In this document: one piece after another, positions 36,901 to 45,221 of the stretch | Numbering within the stretch: the first letter of the stretch is position 1 | Layout: each line of letters starts with the position of its first letter | Source: an uncultured Flavobacteriales bacterium | Lineage (GTDB): Bacteria; Bacteroidota; Bacteroidia; Flavobacteriales_D; Crocinitomicaceae | Length of the DNA stretch: 54,217 nt | Assembly: GCA_913051935.1 (NCBI GenBank) | Contig: CAJXCU010000009.1 | Location: 1 to 54,217, forward strand | Direction: 5' to 3' | Program-made: the position numbers and the translations under genes | The notes under the pieces: generated by a model | Told to the model about the DNA's origin: nothing | Seen by the model: the letters and a program-made list of their open reading frames with translations, nothing else | The model's database searches: none

Positions 36901-39900
36901 CACGGATGATCCTGTTGGCCCATGTACAGAAGCTATAGATCAAGTTACTTATACGTTTACATTTCCTGCCATTGTCTCGGCAGGTGCAGATGATGTAGTT
37001 TGTTCTAATTCAGCTATAGCTTTAAATGGTTCAATTGGAGGTACTGCAAGTACGGCAACTTGGACATCAAATGGTTCGGGTACCTTTAACAACGACCTTT
37101 CTTTGGGAGCCGTTTATACGCCAAGTGCGGGAGATTTATCATTGGGATCAGTTACTCTTACTTTAACGACAGATGATCCTGCAGGGGCTTGTATAGCAGA
37201 GCAGAGTACGATGGAATTGACAATAAACGAAGCAGCATTCGTTTCAGTTACTTCTCCTTTGACGGAATGTGTTGGAGATGCATTCTCATTGAATGCCGTA
37301 ATGGATGGTGCGGCATCCTCTTTAACCTGGTCTAACGGAACAGGGATATTTACTCCAAATAATATTACGCCAACCACAAGTTATCTACCCTCAGCATCAG
37401 AAAATATCTCAGGAATAATGGCCCTAGATGTGACAACAGATGACCCTGATGGTGCTGGTCCATGTCTTGCAGCTACAGAAGTAGTGATCCTTCAAATAGA
37501 TGGAGAGGCAATTGCCTCTGCGGGTCCGGACGATGTGGTTTGTTCAAATGCCTCCTATGAGTTGAATGGTTCTATAGGTGGTTTAGCAACCTCAGCGACC
37601 TGGACATCAAGTGGAACAGGTAGTTTTGATAATTTGAATAATTTAACCACAGATTATACTCCGAGCACAGGGGATATGCTAGCTGGTGTTGTGGTGCTCA
37701 CGCTAACAACAGATAACCCTCTAGGAGTATGTCCAGCTGTGGTCAGCACGATGAACTTAACTGTAAATGAAGGTGCATTTATTTCTGTTACCACTCCACT
37801 AGTTGAGTGTATTGGTGACGAATTTCAGTTAAATGCTGTAATAGACGGTGCGGCATCCTCTATGACTTGGTCAAATGGCGGGGGTGTGTATACTCCTAAC
37901 AATAGTTCTCCGATTGCTACGTATTTACCTTCAGCATCAGAAAATGCAGCTGGTGTAATGTCTTTAAACGCCACAACTGATGATCCAGATGGATTGGGTC
38001 CGTGTCTCGCGGCAACAGAAGTTGTAATTTTACAAATTGACGCTGAGGCAATCGTTTCTGCAGGGCCCAATGATGTTATTTGTTCTAATGCTGCAGCAGA
38101 GCTGAACGGTGTTATCGGGGGTATTGCAACCTCGGCGACTTGGACATCGAGTGGTACTGGGATATTCCAAAACGTAAACAATTTAAACTCAGATTATACA
38201 CCTAGTGTTGATGATATGGCTGCTGGTGTGGTAGTTCTCACTTTAACGACAGATGATCCATCAGGGGCATGTCCTGAAGTTTCAAGCACGATGGAACTGA
38301 CCGTAAATGAGGCGGTAACGTTGAGTGTAGTTTCTCCAGTAGTGGCATGTATAAATGAAGAAATTCCATTGGAAGCGATTATCGGAGGTTCGGCTTCAAC
38401 GGTTACCTGGTCTAACGGATCAGGAATATTTACACCTGATGCCAACGATTTGACTCCGGGATATTTACCGTCTTCAGCTGAAAATACAATTGGAGGTTTA
38501 ACTCTAGATATAACGACCGATGATCCCGATGGTGCTGGGCCTTGTTTAGCTGCTGTAGATCAGGTGGTCATTCAAATAAATGAATTACCCACGGTCTTTG
38601 CTGGAAATGCCATGGACGTTTGTACGAATAATCAAGTTTCATTGAACGGAACCTATGGTGGCGCGGCTTCATCTGCAACCTGGACTTCTTCGGGTAATGG
38701 TGTATTTGATGACCCATCAAGTTTGACTGCCACGTACACACCGTCCACAGCTGATTTAAGCAATGGTTTAGTCACTTTAACCTTAACGACAGATGACCCG
38801 GCAGGTCCTTGTTTGCCAGTTAGTTCAGATATGGTTGTAACCTTTATTGAACTACCAACAGTTAATGCAGGATCAAACCAAGATGTTTGTTCAGATCAAC
38901 TTGTTGACCTATCTGGTATCATAGGCGGAAGTGCAACTCAAGGAACCTGGACTTCTGGTGGGACAGGATCATTTATTCCGAATAACCTAGATTTAAATGG
39001 CCAGTATAGTCCATCTCCGGGAGACATTGCGGTGGGTTATGTGCTGCTTACTTTAACTACGGATGACCCATCTGGTGTCTGTGGTGTAGTATCTAGCGAA
39101 ATGACCATTAATCTATTTGATTTTGCCGTTGCTGACGCAGGTGCAAATCAGTCGATATGCTCTGCAGAGAATGCATTATTAGGAGGTTCTATTGGAGGTT
39201 CAGCGATTTCTGTAACCTGGACTACGGATGGCGATGGTATATTTTCTCCGAATACGAATGCATTGAACGCAACCTATATTCCAGGTACAAATGATCAAAA
39301 CTCCGGATTTGTAACTTTAACGATGACAACAAATGATCCCGTTGGGCCATGCGACGCTGCGGTGAGTTCCCTAAATATATCCATAAGTAGTGTGGCTGAA
39401 GTTGATGCAGGTTCAGACTTTACAGTATGTGCAGGGGCAGATGCCAATATGAACGGATCTGTTACAGGGGCTGTCATAACAGGTTTTTGGTCAGGAGGAG
39501 CAGGTACTTTTTCTGATATATTCGATTTAAATGCCTCATATACGCCGACAGCGGCTGAGTTGAGTACAGGTAGTGTGGTGCTAACTTTGACATCCGATGA
39601 CCCTGTTGGACCTTGTGGACCAGAATTTGATGAAGTAACAGTATCATTTACCTCATCCTCACTTGTTTCGGCAGGAGTACCTCAGACAATCTGCGAAGGT
39701 GATGATGTGAATTTAAATGGAACGATCGGTGGTTCTGCAGTGACGGGAACGTGGTCCGGAGGTTCAGGAACATTTGTTCCAAATGCGACTACTTTAAATG
39801 CAGTTTACATTCCTTCAGCCATAGAAAACGCCAATGGTAGTGCATTACTCACACTAACGACAAATGATCCTGCTGGTCCATGTGCGGCTGCATCAGAAGA

Positions 39901-42900
39901 TTTATTGATTACCATAAATCCCTCACCGGTCTTATCCTCTGTTTCTGAAATGGACGTTTGTTCTGGTGTCCCAGTAAATTATCCTATCACAAGCGATGTG
40001 TCTTCGACCTTTACATGGGTTGCTCAAAGTGACGTAGCGCTCGTGAACGGGGAGTCTTTAACCTCTGTATCATCATCGGGGATAGATGATGTCTTAGACA
40101 ACACCTCAAGCTCGATTCAAACCGTGACTTACTTAGTTTCAGCAACGGCTTTAGGTTCAGGATGTACAAATGAAAATCAGGTTGTAAATGTTAATATTAA
40201 TCCAGTCGTTTCAATGGATACACCTGACTCGGAGGTTCTTTGTTATGAGGAAAATACCAGTAATGTATTCTTCTCCTCTACTTTTACCGGCCTAACCTAT
40301 GCATGGTCGAATAACAATGCCCAAATAGGATTAGGTCTTTCTGGAGATTCTGATATTCTGAGTTTCACTGCCGTCAATACAACAGCCATCATTCAGACCG
40401 GAGTCATTACGGTCATACCATCTATTAATGGATGTGAAGGTAATTCGGTTAATTTTGAGATTACGGTAAATCCATCATCAACAGTTAACGACCCGGGAGC
40501 TATCACAGAATGTGATGGCGCACCAACGGCTGGTATTGTATTCACAGGAAGTGATCCATTAATCACATATAATTGGACCAATACGAATACGGGCATTGGA
40601 CTACCCATCGCTGGTACAGGCGATATTTCTTCCTTCATTGCGACCAATTTGACAAATGATCCTATTCAGGCGACAATAGAGGTTACACCAGAATTGAATG
40701 GTTGTGATGGAACAGCTCAGACCTTCACAATAGACGTGAATCCATCTCCGGAAATGAACATTCCTTCAGATCAAACAATTTGTGTGACTAACAACTCTGT
40801 CCCAGTAATTTTTTCGTCAAATGTTTTGGGAACCTCTTATGCATGGACGAACGACAATACAAATATTGGTTTAGGCAATAATGGAACTGGTGATATTCTC
40901 TCTTTCACCACTGTGAACAACGGAAATATCTTGGATACAGCCAACATTACAGTCGTTCCTACTTTTAATGGTTGTGAAGGAACAGCCATAGAGTTTGACT
41001 TTATTGTCACTCCAGTACTAGAGGTAGATTTTATTGCCGATACCATTTTGTGTGCGGGTGAGGAATTCTTAGGCATTAATTTTTCTGGTAATGTTCCAAA
41101 TTTATCTTTCGAGTGGACTAATAATAATATTTCAATTGGTTTACCTTCAAATGGCACAGGTGATATTTCTAACTTTCCTGTTACGAATACAGGAATTGTA
41201 GACCAATCTGCTACGATAACAATCACCCCCATTCTAGTCGGATGTACGAGCATTAATTCTGACTTTATAATTACTGTCAAACCAGTACCAACAGTATCTG
41301 TAGTTCCTTTATCGCAAACACTCTGCCATGACGAAGCAACAATTCCGGTTGATTTCTCTGGCAATATTACGAGTGCAGTATACAATTGGTCCCATGATGA
41401 TATTTCTATCGGACTTGGTACACCTGGTTTTGATGATATACCCTCTTTTACTGCAATAAACACAAGCTTGGTTTCTGAAACTTCAACATTTACGGTCACG
41501 CCATCTTACAATGGTTGTACTGGTTCGTCCGAAAGCTTCACAATTACTGTAAATCCAAAACCATCTGTATTCCCGATTCCAAGTCAGGTGTTGTGCGCAG
41601 GTTTCCCTATTGTTCCTATTGATTTTGACGGTGATTTTGGTGATTTGGCAACATATACTTGGACAAATGACAATGTATTAATTGGCTTACCTGCTGATGG
41701 ATTTGGGGACATAAGTTCATTTATAGTGGATAATACAACATCGGACGTACAAACAGCTACGATTACAGTAACCGCGACTATTAATGGTTGTGAAGGATTA
41801 CCTCAAAGTTTTACCATCACTGTGAATCCGACGCCTACTCTTGTTGGTCCTATTCCTAATCAGTCACTTTGTGTGAATACTGATTCTGACCCGGTTGTCT
41901 TTACCGGTAATCTGCCAGCTGTTACCAATTATAATTGGATAAATGATAATGTTGCGATTGGGCTTCCCGCCGCAGGTGTAGGTGATATTCCAATATTTAC
42001 TGCTCAAAATACAGGAAATACCGTTGTTATTTCAACAATTACTGTGACTCCTGAATTGAATGGGTGCATTGGTTTACCTCAGGTATTTACCATTACCACT
42101 GTTGATCCGGTACCGGTTGTATTTGACCCTGTAGATCAAATCGTTTGTTCGGGACTTCCTACAAATGACGTGAATTTTTCAGGTCCCAGTCCAACAACTA
42201 GTTTTATATGGACAAACAATAATTCTTCTATTGGGTTGGCTTCAGACGGCACGGGAGATATCATGTCATTTATTGCAGACAACACTAGTTTTGTTGACCA
42301 AGTGGCAACCGTTATAGTAGTACCTGAGTTTAATGGTTGCTTCGGTGAGCAACAAGAATTCACAATCACTGTAAAGCCAACTCCGGTAGTTGTCATTGCA
42401 CCTTCAGATCAAGAACTTTGTTCGGGAGAAACTTCTACGGAAATTGATTTCAGCGGTGATTTGGCTGGAACCACTTACGATTGGGTCAATGATAACATAT
42501 CGATAAATCTGGTTGCGAGCGGCAGCGGAAATGTTCCTCAATTTATCACTGAAAATGTTAGTTCAACACCGCAAATTGCGACCATCAGTGTAACACCGAC
42601 CTTCAATGGGTGTATTGGCCTTACAGAGGATGCTCTAATAACAGTTAATCCAATATCAACAGTTGTTATCGCTCCTGGAGTTGATGAGTATTGTCATGAT
42701 GAATCGACAATTGATTACATTTTTAACGGTTCTAATCCTGGTACCCAATACAATTGGTCTAACGACAACACATCAATTGGACTTCCTGCTAGTGGTGTCG
42801 GAAATATTATGTCTTTCCCTGTTACAAATACAGATTTAGTGAATCAATTGGCAACGATTACGGTACAGCCCGAGTTGAACGGATGTGATGGTGTAGCTCA

Positions 42901-45166
42901 AATTGTTCAGATCATGGTTAAACCAATTCCAACAGTTGATCAAGTACCAGATCAAAATATTTGTGCAAACGAGGATTCAGAAGGGATATATTTCGATGGT
43001 AACTTACCTGATTCGACCGATTACAGTTGGACGCATGACAATGTATCTATTGGTCTAGGTTCAAATGGTGTGGGTAATATTCTTCCATTCCCAGGAACCA
43101 ACAATAGCCAGGATATTGAAGTCGGTAATATAACAGTGATTCCAATTTTAAATGGATGTATTGGTGCTGCAATGACCACAAGTATTACGGTTAATCCTAT
43201 CTCAATTGTCAATACGATAAATGATACGGTTTGTTCGGGCGAGACAGTACCTCAAATTAACTTTACAGGTAGTAATTCAAGCGCAGTATATAGCTGGGTA
43301 AATGACAACTCCTCTGTTGGCCTAGTAAACAATGGTGTAGATTTTATTCCTTCGTTTGTTTCAGAAAACTTGGGAACAACAAATCAAACAGCAACAATCA
43401 TTGTGACGCCATCAGTAAATGGATGCGCGGGAATTAATGATACGATGGCCATCCTAGTATATCCTCTTCCGGTGGTTGACCCAATTGCAGATGATGTTTA
43501 TTGTGCGGAAGATCTTTCAGATGAGGTGGTCTTTTCAGGAAATATGCCAATTAACGAATACAACTGGTCTAATGACAATGCAGCGATCGGTTTGGCTGGT
43601 TCAGATGTTGGTAACATAACATCATTTATAACCACAAATTCGGGTACGGGAGATTTGGTGGGTACTATTGTTGTAACTCCAATAGCCAATGAGTGTGTAG
43701 GTGCGCAAGAGTCATTTACAATAACAGTTCATCCCTTACCGGATGTGCAGGCTGGATTGGATACAACTTTATGTTTTGGCCAATCAATCACTTTAATCTC
43801 AACGGGTGCCAATAATTACGCCTGGGATAATGGAGTAGTAAATGGTGTTGAATTCTTCCCGTCTGAGACAATCATGTACACGGTTGTGGGAACCGATACC
43901 AACCTTTGCCAAAATACAGATTCGATTTTAGTAGTTTACACTTTAGACCTACCTCCAGTTGTGGATGCAGGTCCCGATACGGCGATTTGTTTAGGTCAGC
44001 AAATTGCCCTGACGGCAACCGGAAATGCAATTCTATACATGTGGGACAATGGAGTGATTGATGGAGAATTATTTGAGCCGACAACGACAAATGACTACAC
44101 AGTGATTGCGACTGCTGAAAATGGCTGTGTTGAAAGTGATACTGTTGAGGTTGTGGTGAATCCGTTACCTATAGTAACAGCATTAGCATCTGACGATTTT
44201 CTCTGCGCGGGGGAGAGCACTATTCTCTGGGGAGAAGGTGCAGATACTTATGAATGGGATCAATCTGTTATAGATAGCGTATCATTTACTCCGGCAGTGA
44301 CATCGACATATACCGTTGTTGGTTTTGATATAAACGGCTGTACAGATACCACAGATATTGAGGTTATTGTAAATCCTTTACCTGATGTATTATTTTCGAC
44401 GGATATGATTTTCGGAGGTTGTTTGCCTTTTGAACCAACATTTACTGATTTAACTTCCAGCCCTTCAAGCAATTCTGTTCAATGGTATTTTGGAAATGGA
44501 GCATCATCCACACAAATGGGCTCTGTTCTCAACACGTATGATTCTTATGGCTGTTATGACGTGACTCTAATAAGTACGACCGCAGAGGGATGTATCGATT
44601 CATTGACCCAACAAAATTTTGTTTGTGTGAATGAGGTAATTGCAGAGTTTCAACCTGATGTTTACCAACAGTCAGTCGTGAATCCAATTTTTGAATTTAC
44701 AAATAGCTCAAGCAATGCAACTTCTTTTGAATGGAACTTCGGTGATGGTTCGTTTAGTGATTTTGTGAATACAACACATTTTTATGACAGCTATGGAAAC
44801 TATGTCGTTTCTCTAGTAGCCACCGCACAAGACGGTTGTACCGACACAGCCTATGTTGCCATAAGCGTACTTGATGAGGTCCTATTCTATGTGCCAAATT
44901 CATTTACACCAAATGGTGATGGAAAAAATGACGAATTTATCCCAGTTTTAACTGCGGGTTATGATCGCCAAAGAGGGTATGAGTTTAGAATATATAACAG
45001 ATGGGGTGAGGAGGTATTTTACTCAGATACTCCAGGCGAAGGATGGGATGGAACATATCAGGGTCAGGCAGTTCAGAACGGTGCCTACGCATGGTATGTT
45101 AAATTCAAAGACTCTATGAACAATGAAGTTTATGACCACAGTGGCCATGTAAATGTCATAAAATAG
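30989..45166 (+). CDS. Giant modular surface protein with CHU_C-type gliding-motility C-terminal domain
   Basis: The 4725-residue protein has a signal peptide (1-20, ending SVLSQ). Residues ~25-1180 hold PKD and Ig-like domains (VEWDFGDGSP; WDWESDGVIDLSG). A lone type-B module follows, then 19 type-A modules (1274-2980), one divergent domain, 13 type-B modules (3074-4251), three short type-C modules, two PKD domains (WYFGNGAS; WNFGDGSF), and a C-terminal domain (4632-4725). That domain has YVPNSFTPNGDGKNDEF, YNRWGEEVF and GWDGTYQG, the CHU_C/gliding-motility signature used as a T9SS type-B signal. It is probably exported by the T9SS and acts as an adhesin like SprB. Every A and B module carries two cysteines. 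No catalytic domain is seen. It is flanked by its own promoter and by rnpB. Confidence 0.93.
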   Translation: MFKFSLVILLFSLGTFSVLSQNSNFSANINSQCPGNLFTLTADDNSMSTYLWTITENGGGSINYNVNPVAFVLDNAATYDVTLTVISSGGVSSSTTQEDFLEVFANPIVDYVVSPSPYCAPSTIDFTSVSLAGSGTITNYVAFTDGTPYNTADFQHTYSSTGSYPVNISIENSNGCVASADLPNIVVSDFPSLTSPLNPNTICSGTSFSYTPTSSIPGSTYSWVRLPNPDVVEAPSSGTGNISESLSTVSTSNETVTYEVTTTSPEGCQFTQNVVLTIQALPVITVADGELCSGQTTSLTATPSQGGGTYSWIPSGSTQTINVSSPGTYTVSYSIGVCASAPVSATVTEVPSPSVTGISLTENSGLAANDGNMCNGSDIVTLTASASTATGVFTWTPGGTGNSIDVSPNSTTVYVVEYEDNGCTSAPFSQTINVFPAPSNTYSSTISNSCSQPVTTEFSSTSAGTITWSFPGGSPSSGSGPGPISVEYTSGIYDMQMTNVSAAGCETVTDFSDVMVVGNGFPPTSFFTSTTPTEQCIEGNSFCFDYTGNGADTVEWDFGDGSPLELHDQNDIVCHSYSSLGTYTVTMVPYTTVGSALGCSGTGNSIAVEILGPISSFSVSSVDCENQLERTFTSTSTGTSGTTQYTWDLVNPNSQITGALSTTHTFSSYSPSVNTPYVITLTVEDPATGCPPSVSTQNVLALPNDGAAFTVYTDNTMTQTTNEVCLGDVLFFVNTTPQPQFTGDFSNINGYETLWDWNGGNGVSFAITNSQHRGSQESHLFSENSGSQSGYTAYSPGVYSIAMRNRSDNDGTFCFDTAYQSITIHGIIGSFTVPDTVCVGEVFNVDDNSSAPLTSIISRDWDWESDGVIDLSGNIENTTHSFDTPGVYTISMTAEDAFGCPKTISQTIVVREVLASFSVDRTFICDDEEITITNNNSISFGNPTYSWTASSASAPAIPGTSSAFNPGSFLFDEQGVGSISLTILDNLGCTDDTTIQIDVFDVEADATGTPNISSCFNPPSVVTFTNESANNVDPSSYQWYFGNGETSTEANPSTIYSLPGSFEVSLVVSSLTGGCSDSSVVEIIDIGGPFGSISVSNAELEGCSCYEANIEITTSDVEEATLLFGDGSFQNLTTNTTETITHQYCNTGTTSINLTPILFISSGTCNGNIPAAQTVTIHPIPNVVNPGDFEYCEGESTTAINYSGTVPSTVFEWTNDNTSIGLASSGTGNIASFIAATPGGPDNIANITVTPTVNATGCSGTPQIYSITIKNTTFVDAGGPTDVICAGTDVSLNGSFGGGASSATWSGGTGVFSDENSLVTDYTPSMDDINAGSVTLTLTTDDPIGPCPANSSDIIVTINPGVIVEAGADESICSNEVYTTQGTIGGSASSGDWVSSGSGTFANSTNLITDYTPSASDILAGSVVLTLSTDDPGGPCSQSSSSMTLSFSAAASLSVPGSLESCIGTAVALSASIGGSASGVSWSSTGGGTFAPNINNLTPDYTPSNSENAVNEAIVTASVEDPDGSGPCLSLNENIIINLLDTVEISAGIDAVICSNDVFVAQGSIGGSASSASWSTSGTGSFDDISDLNAIYTPSNADLLAGLVTLMLTSDDPIGPCNQSSSTMTLSFSDAATLSVPANLESCIGTSVQLSSVIGGSALGIIWSSAAGGSFAPNINNLSPTYTPTNAENAVNEAIVTASVADPDGTGPCLSIAENIIINLIDTVEVNAGIDAILCSDDSYTLSGSIGGSASSATWTSNGTGSFDDASSLNAAYTPSAADLNAGMVVLTLTSDDPTGPCESSFDDMELSFSDAATINIDGTSTGTCDNSAVPVSAVLGGSATSITWSGGSGTYTPNVFSENINYAPSASEIAAGSLILTATTNDPDGVGPCLAVSDFVTINIATDVVVDAGEDQEACSDQPIVLNGSFGGAASSAQWSGGLGTFFPNNGQLNAEYTPTATEIANGSVTLTLTTDDPVGPCTEAIDQVTYTFTFPAIVSAGADDVVCSNSAIALNGSIGGTASTATWTSNGSGTFNNDLSLGAVYTPSAGDLSLGSVTLTLTTDDPAGACIAEQSTMELTINEAAFVSVTSPLTECVGDAFSLNAVMDGAASSLTWSNGTGIFTPNNITPTTSYLPSASENISGIMALDVTTDDPDGAGPCLAATEVVILQIDGEAIASAGPDDVVCSNASYELNGSIGGLATSATWTSSGTGSFDNLNNLTTDYTPSTGDMLAGVVVLTLTTDNPLGVCPAVVSTMNLTVNEGAFISVTTPLVECIGDEFQLNAVIDGAASSMTWSNGGGVYTPNNSSPIATYLPSASENAAGVMSLNATTDDPDGLGPCLAATEVVILQIDAEAIVSAGPNDVICSNAAAELNGVIGGIATSATWTSSGTGIFQNVNNLNSDYTPSVDDMAAGVVVLTLTTDDPSGACPEVSSTMELTVNEAVTLSVVSPVVACINEEIPLEAIIGGSASTVTWSNGSGIFTPDANDLTPGYLPSSAENTIGGLTLDITTDDPDGAGPCLAAVDQVVIQINELPTVFAGNAMDVCTNNQVSLNGTYGGAASSATWTSSGNGVFDDPSSLTATYTPSTADLSNGLVTLTLTTDDPAGPCLPVSSDMVVTFIELPTVNAGSNQDVCSDQLVDLSGIIGGSATQGTWTSGGTGSFIPNNLDLNGQYSPSPGDIAVGYVLLTLTTDDPSGVCGVVSSEMTINLFDFAVADAGANQSICSAENALLGGSIGGSAISVTWTTDGDGIFSPNTNALNATYIPGTNDQNSGFVTLTMTTNDPVGPCDAAVSSLNISISSVAEVDAGSDFTVCAGADANMNGSVTGAVITGFWSGGAGTFSDIFDLNASYTPTAAELSTGSVVLTLTSDDPVGPCGPEFDEVTVSFTSSSLVSAGVPQTICEGDDVNLNGTIGGSAVTGTWSGGSGTFVPNATTLNAVYIPSAIENANGSALLTLTTNDPAGPCAAASEDLLITINPSPVLSSVSEMDVCSGVPVNYPITSDVSSTFTWVAQSDVALVNGESLTSVSSSGIDDVLDNTSSSIQTVTYLVSATALGSGCTNENQVVNVNINPVVSMDTPDSEVLCYEENTSNVFFSSTFTGLTYAWSNNNAQIGLGLSGDSDILSFTAVNTTAIIQTGVITVIPSINGCEGNSVNFEITVNPSSTVNDPGAITECDGAPTAGIVFTGSDPLITYNWTNTNTGIGLPIAGTGDISSFIATNLTNDPIQATIEVTPELNGCDGTAQTFTIDVNPSPEMNIPSDQTICVTNNSVPVIFSSNVLGTSYAWTNDNTNIGLGNNGTGDILSFTTVNNGNILDTANITVVPTFNGCEGTAIEFDFIVTPVLEVDFIADTILCAGEEFLGINFSGNVPNLSFEWTNNNISIGLPSNGTGDISNFPVTNTGIVDQSATITITPILVGCTSINSDFIITVKPVPTVSVVPLSQTLCHDEATIPVDFSGNITSAVYNWSHDDISIGLGTPGFDDIPSFTAINTSLVSETSTFTVTPSYNGCTGSSESFTITVNPKPSVFPIPSQVLCAGFPIVPIDFDGDFGDLATYTWTNDNVLIGLPADGFGDISSFIVDNTTSDVQTATITVTATINGCEGLPQSFTITVNPTPTLVGPIPNQSLCVNTDSDPVVFTGNLPAVTNYNWINDNVAIGLPAAGVGDIPIFTAQNTGNTVVISTITVTPELNGCIGLPQVFTITTVDPVPVVFDPVDQIVCSGLPTNDVNFSGPSPTTSFIWTNNNSSIGLASDGTGDIMSFIADNTSFVDQVATVIVVPEFNGCFGEQQEFTITVKPTPVVVIAPSDQELCSGETSTEIDFSGDLAGTTYDWVNDNISINLVASGSGNVPQFITENVSSTPQIATISVTPTFNGCIGLTEDALITVNPISTVVIAPGVDEYCHDESTIDYIFNGSNPGTQYNWSNDNTSIGLPASGVGNIMSFPVTNTDLVNQLATITVQPELNGCDGVAQIVQIMVKPIPTVDQVPDQNICANEDSEGIYFDGNLPDSTDYSWTHDNVSIGLGSNGVGNILPFPGTNNSQDIEVGNITVIPILNGCIGAAMTTSITVNPISIVNTINDTVCSGETVPQINFTGSNSSAVYSWVNDNSSVGLVNNGVDFIPSFVSENLGTTNQTATIIVTPSVNGCAGINDTMAILVYPLPVVDPIADDVYCAEDLSDEVVFSGNMPINEYNWSNDNAAIGLAGSDVGNITSFITTNSGTGDLVGTIVVTPIANECVGAQESFTITVHPLPDVQAGLDTTLCFGQSITLISTGANNYAWDNGVVNGVEFFPSETIMYTVVGTDTNLCQNTDSILVVYTLDLPPVVDAGPDTAICLGQQIALTATGNAILYMWDNGVIDGELFEPTTTNDYTVIATAENGCVESDTVEVVVNPLPIVTALASDDFLCAGESTILWGEGADTYEWDQSVIDSVSFTPAVTSTYTVVGFDINGCTDTTDIEVIVNPLPDVLFSTDMIFGGCLPFEPTFTDLTSSPSSNSVQWYFGNGASSTQMGSVLNTYDSYGCYDVTLISTTAEGCIDSLTQQNFVCVNEVIAEFQPDVYQQSVVNPIFEFTNSSSNATSFEWNFGDGSFSDFVNTTHFYDSYGNYVVSLVATAQDGCTDTAYVAISVLDEVLFYVPNSFTPNGDGKNDEFIPVLTAGYDRQRGYEFRIYNRWGEEVFYSDTPGEGWDGTYQGQAVQNGAYAWYVKFKDSMNNEVYDHSGHVNVIK
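34808..39928 (+). repeat. Type-A module array: 19 tandem ~90-residue repeats inside the giant gene
   Basis: Nineteen copies of a ~270-bp coding unit were counted by eye. The core reads AG-x-D-x-x-x-C-S-N..., then GSIGGSASSATW, G-x-G-x-F, YTPS and LTLTTDDP-x-GPC. Within copies 2-14, two subtypes alternate: A, with 'LTTDDP-x-GPC', and A', which starts 'S-V-x-x-x-L-x-x-C-I-G' and ends 'DPDG-x-GPC'. Copy 8 breaks the alternation. Protein similarity is high but codons have diverged, so it is not an exact DNA repeat. Confidence 0.9.
40208..43741 (+). repeat. Type-B module array: 13 tandem ~90-residue repeats inside the giant gene
   Basis: Thirteen copies were counted, each with an N-terminal Cys, F-S-G, a W-T-N-D-N-x-S-I-G-L core, G-D-I-x-S-F, I-T-V-T-P, N-G-C-x-G and F-T-I-T-V-N-P. 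One isolated copy of the same module lies before the A array at about 34527-34804 (EWTNDNTSIGLASSGTGNIA). These resemble the PKD-like domains of Bacteroidota surface proteins. Confidence 0.88.
43742..44383 (+). repeat. Type-C modules: three ~70-residue repeats before the C-terminal PKD domains
   Basis: Three copies share the pattern 'AG-x-D-T-x-x-C-x-G-Q', 'Y-x-W-D-N-G-V', 'F-x-P', 'Y-T-V-x-(G/A)' and 'N-x-C'. They connect the B array to two PKD domains and the sorting domain. This pattern is common in Bacteroidota adhesin tails. Confidence 0.75.
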
Positions 45167-45182
45167 TCACGACAAATTTTTC

Positions 45183-45216
45183 TTTGCGGATATCTTTTTA
45201 ATATTTCATAATTTTG
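45183..45216 (+). promoter_or_regulatory. Promoter of rnpB (TTTG-N22-TAATTTTG)
   Basis: This is the best promoter in the window. The -33 TTTG is at 45183-45186 and the -7 TAATTTTG at 45209-45216, with 22 bases between. The -7 box ends five bases before the first base of the RNA's P1 helix (45222), which calibrates the box-to-start distance for this genome. Confidence 0.8.
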
Positions 45217-45221
45217 CATTG

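Noticed and set aside
35932..41499. Long minus-strand open frames opposite the giant gene (for example 35932-36573 and 40837-41499)
   Set aside because: They recur at the same place opposite repeated modules and read as antisense of Ser/Thr/Asp/Val-rich codons; no family features, no starts with promoters.
34808..43741. Possible CRISPR array or tandem DNA repeat region
   Set aside because: The repeats are in-frame protein modules of ~270 bp with diverged codons within one open frame, without the short identical repeats and unique spacers of a CRISPR.
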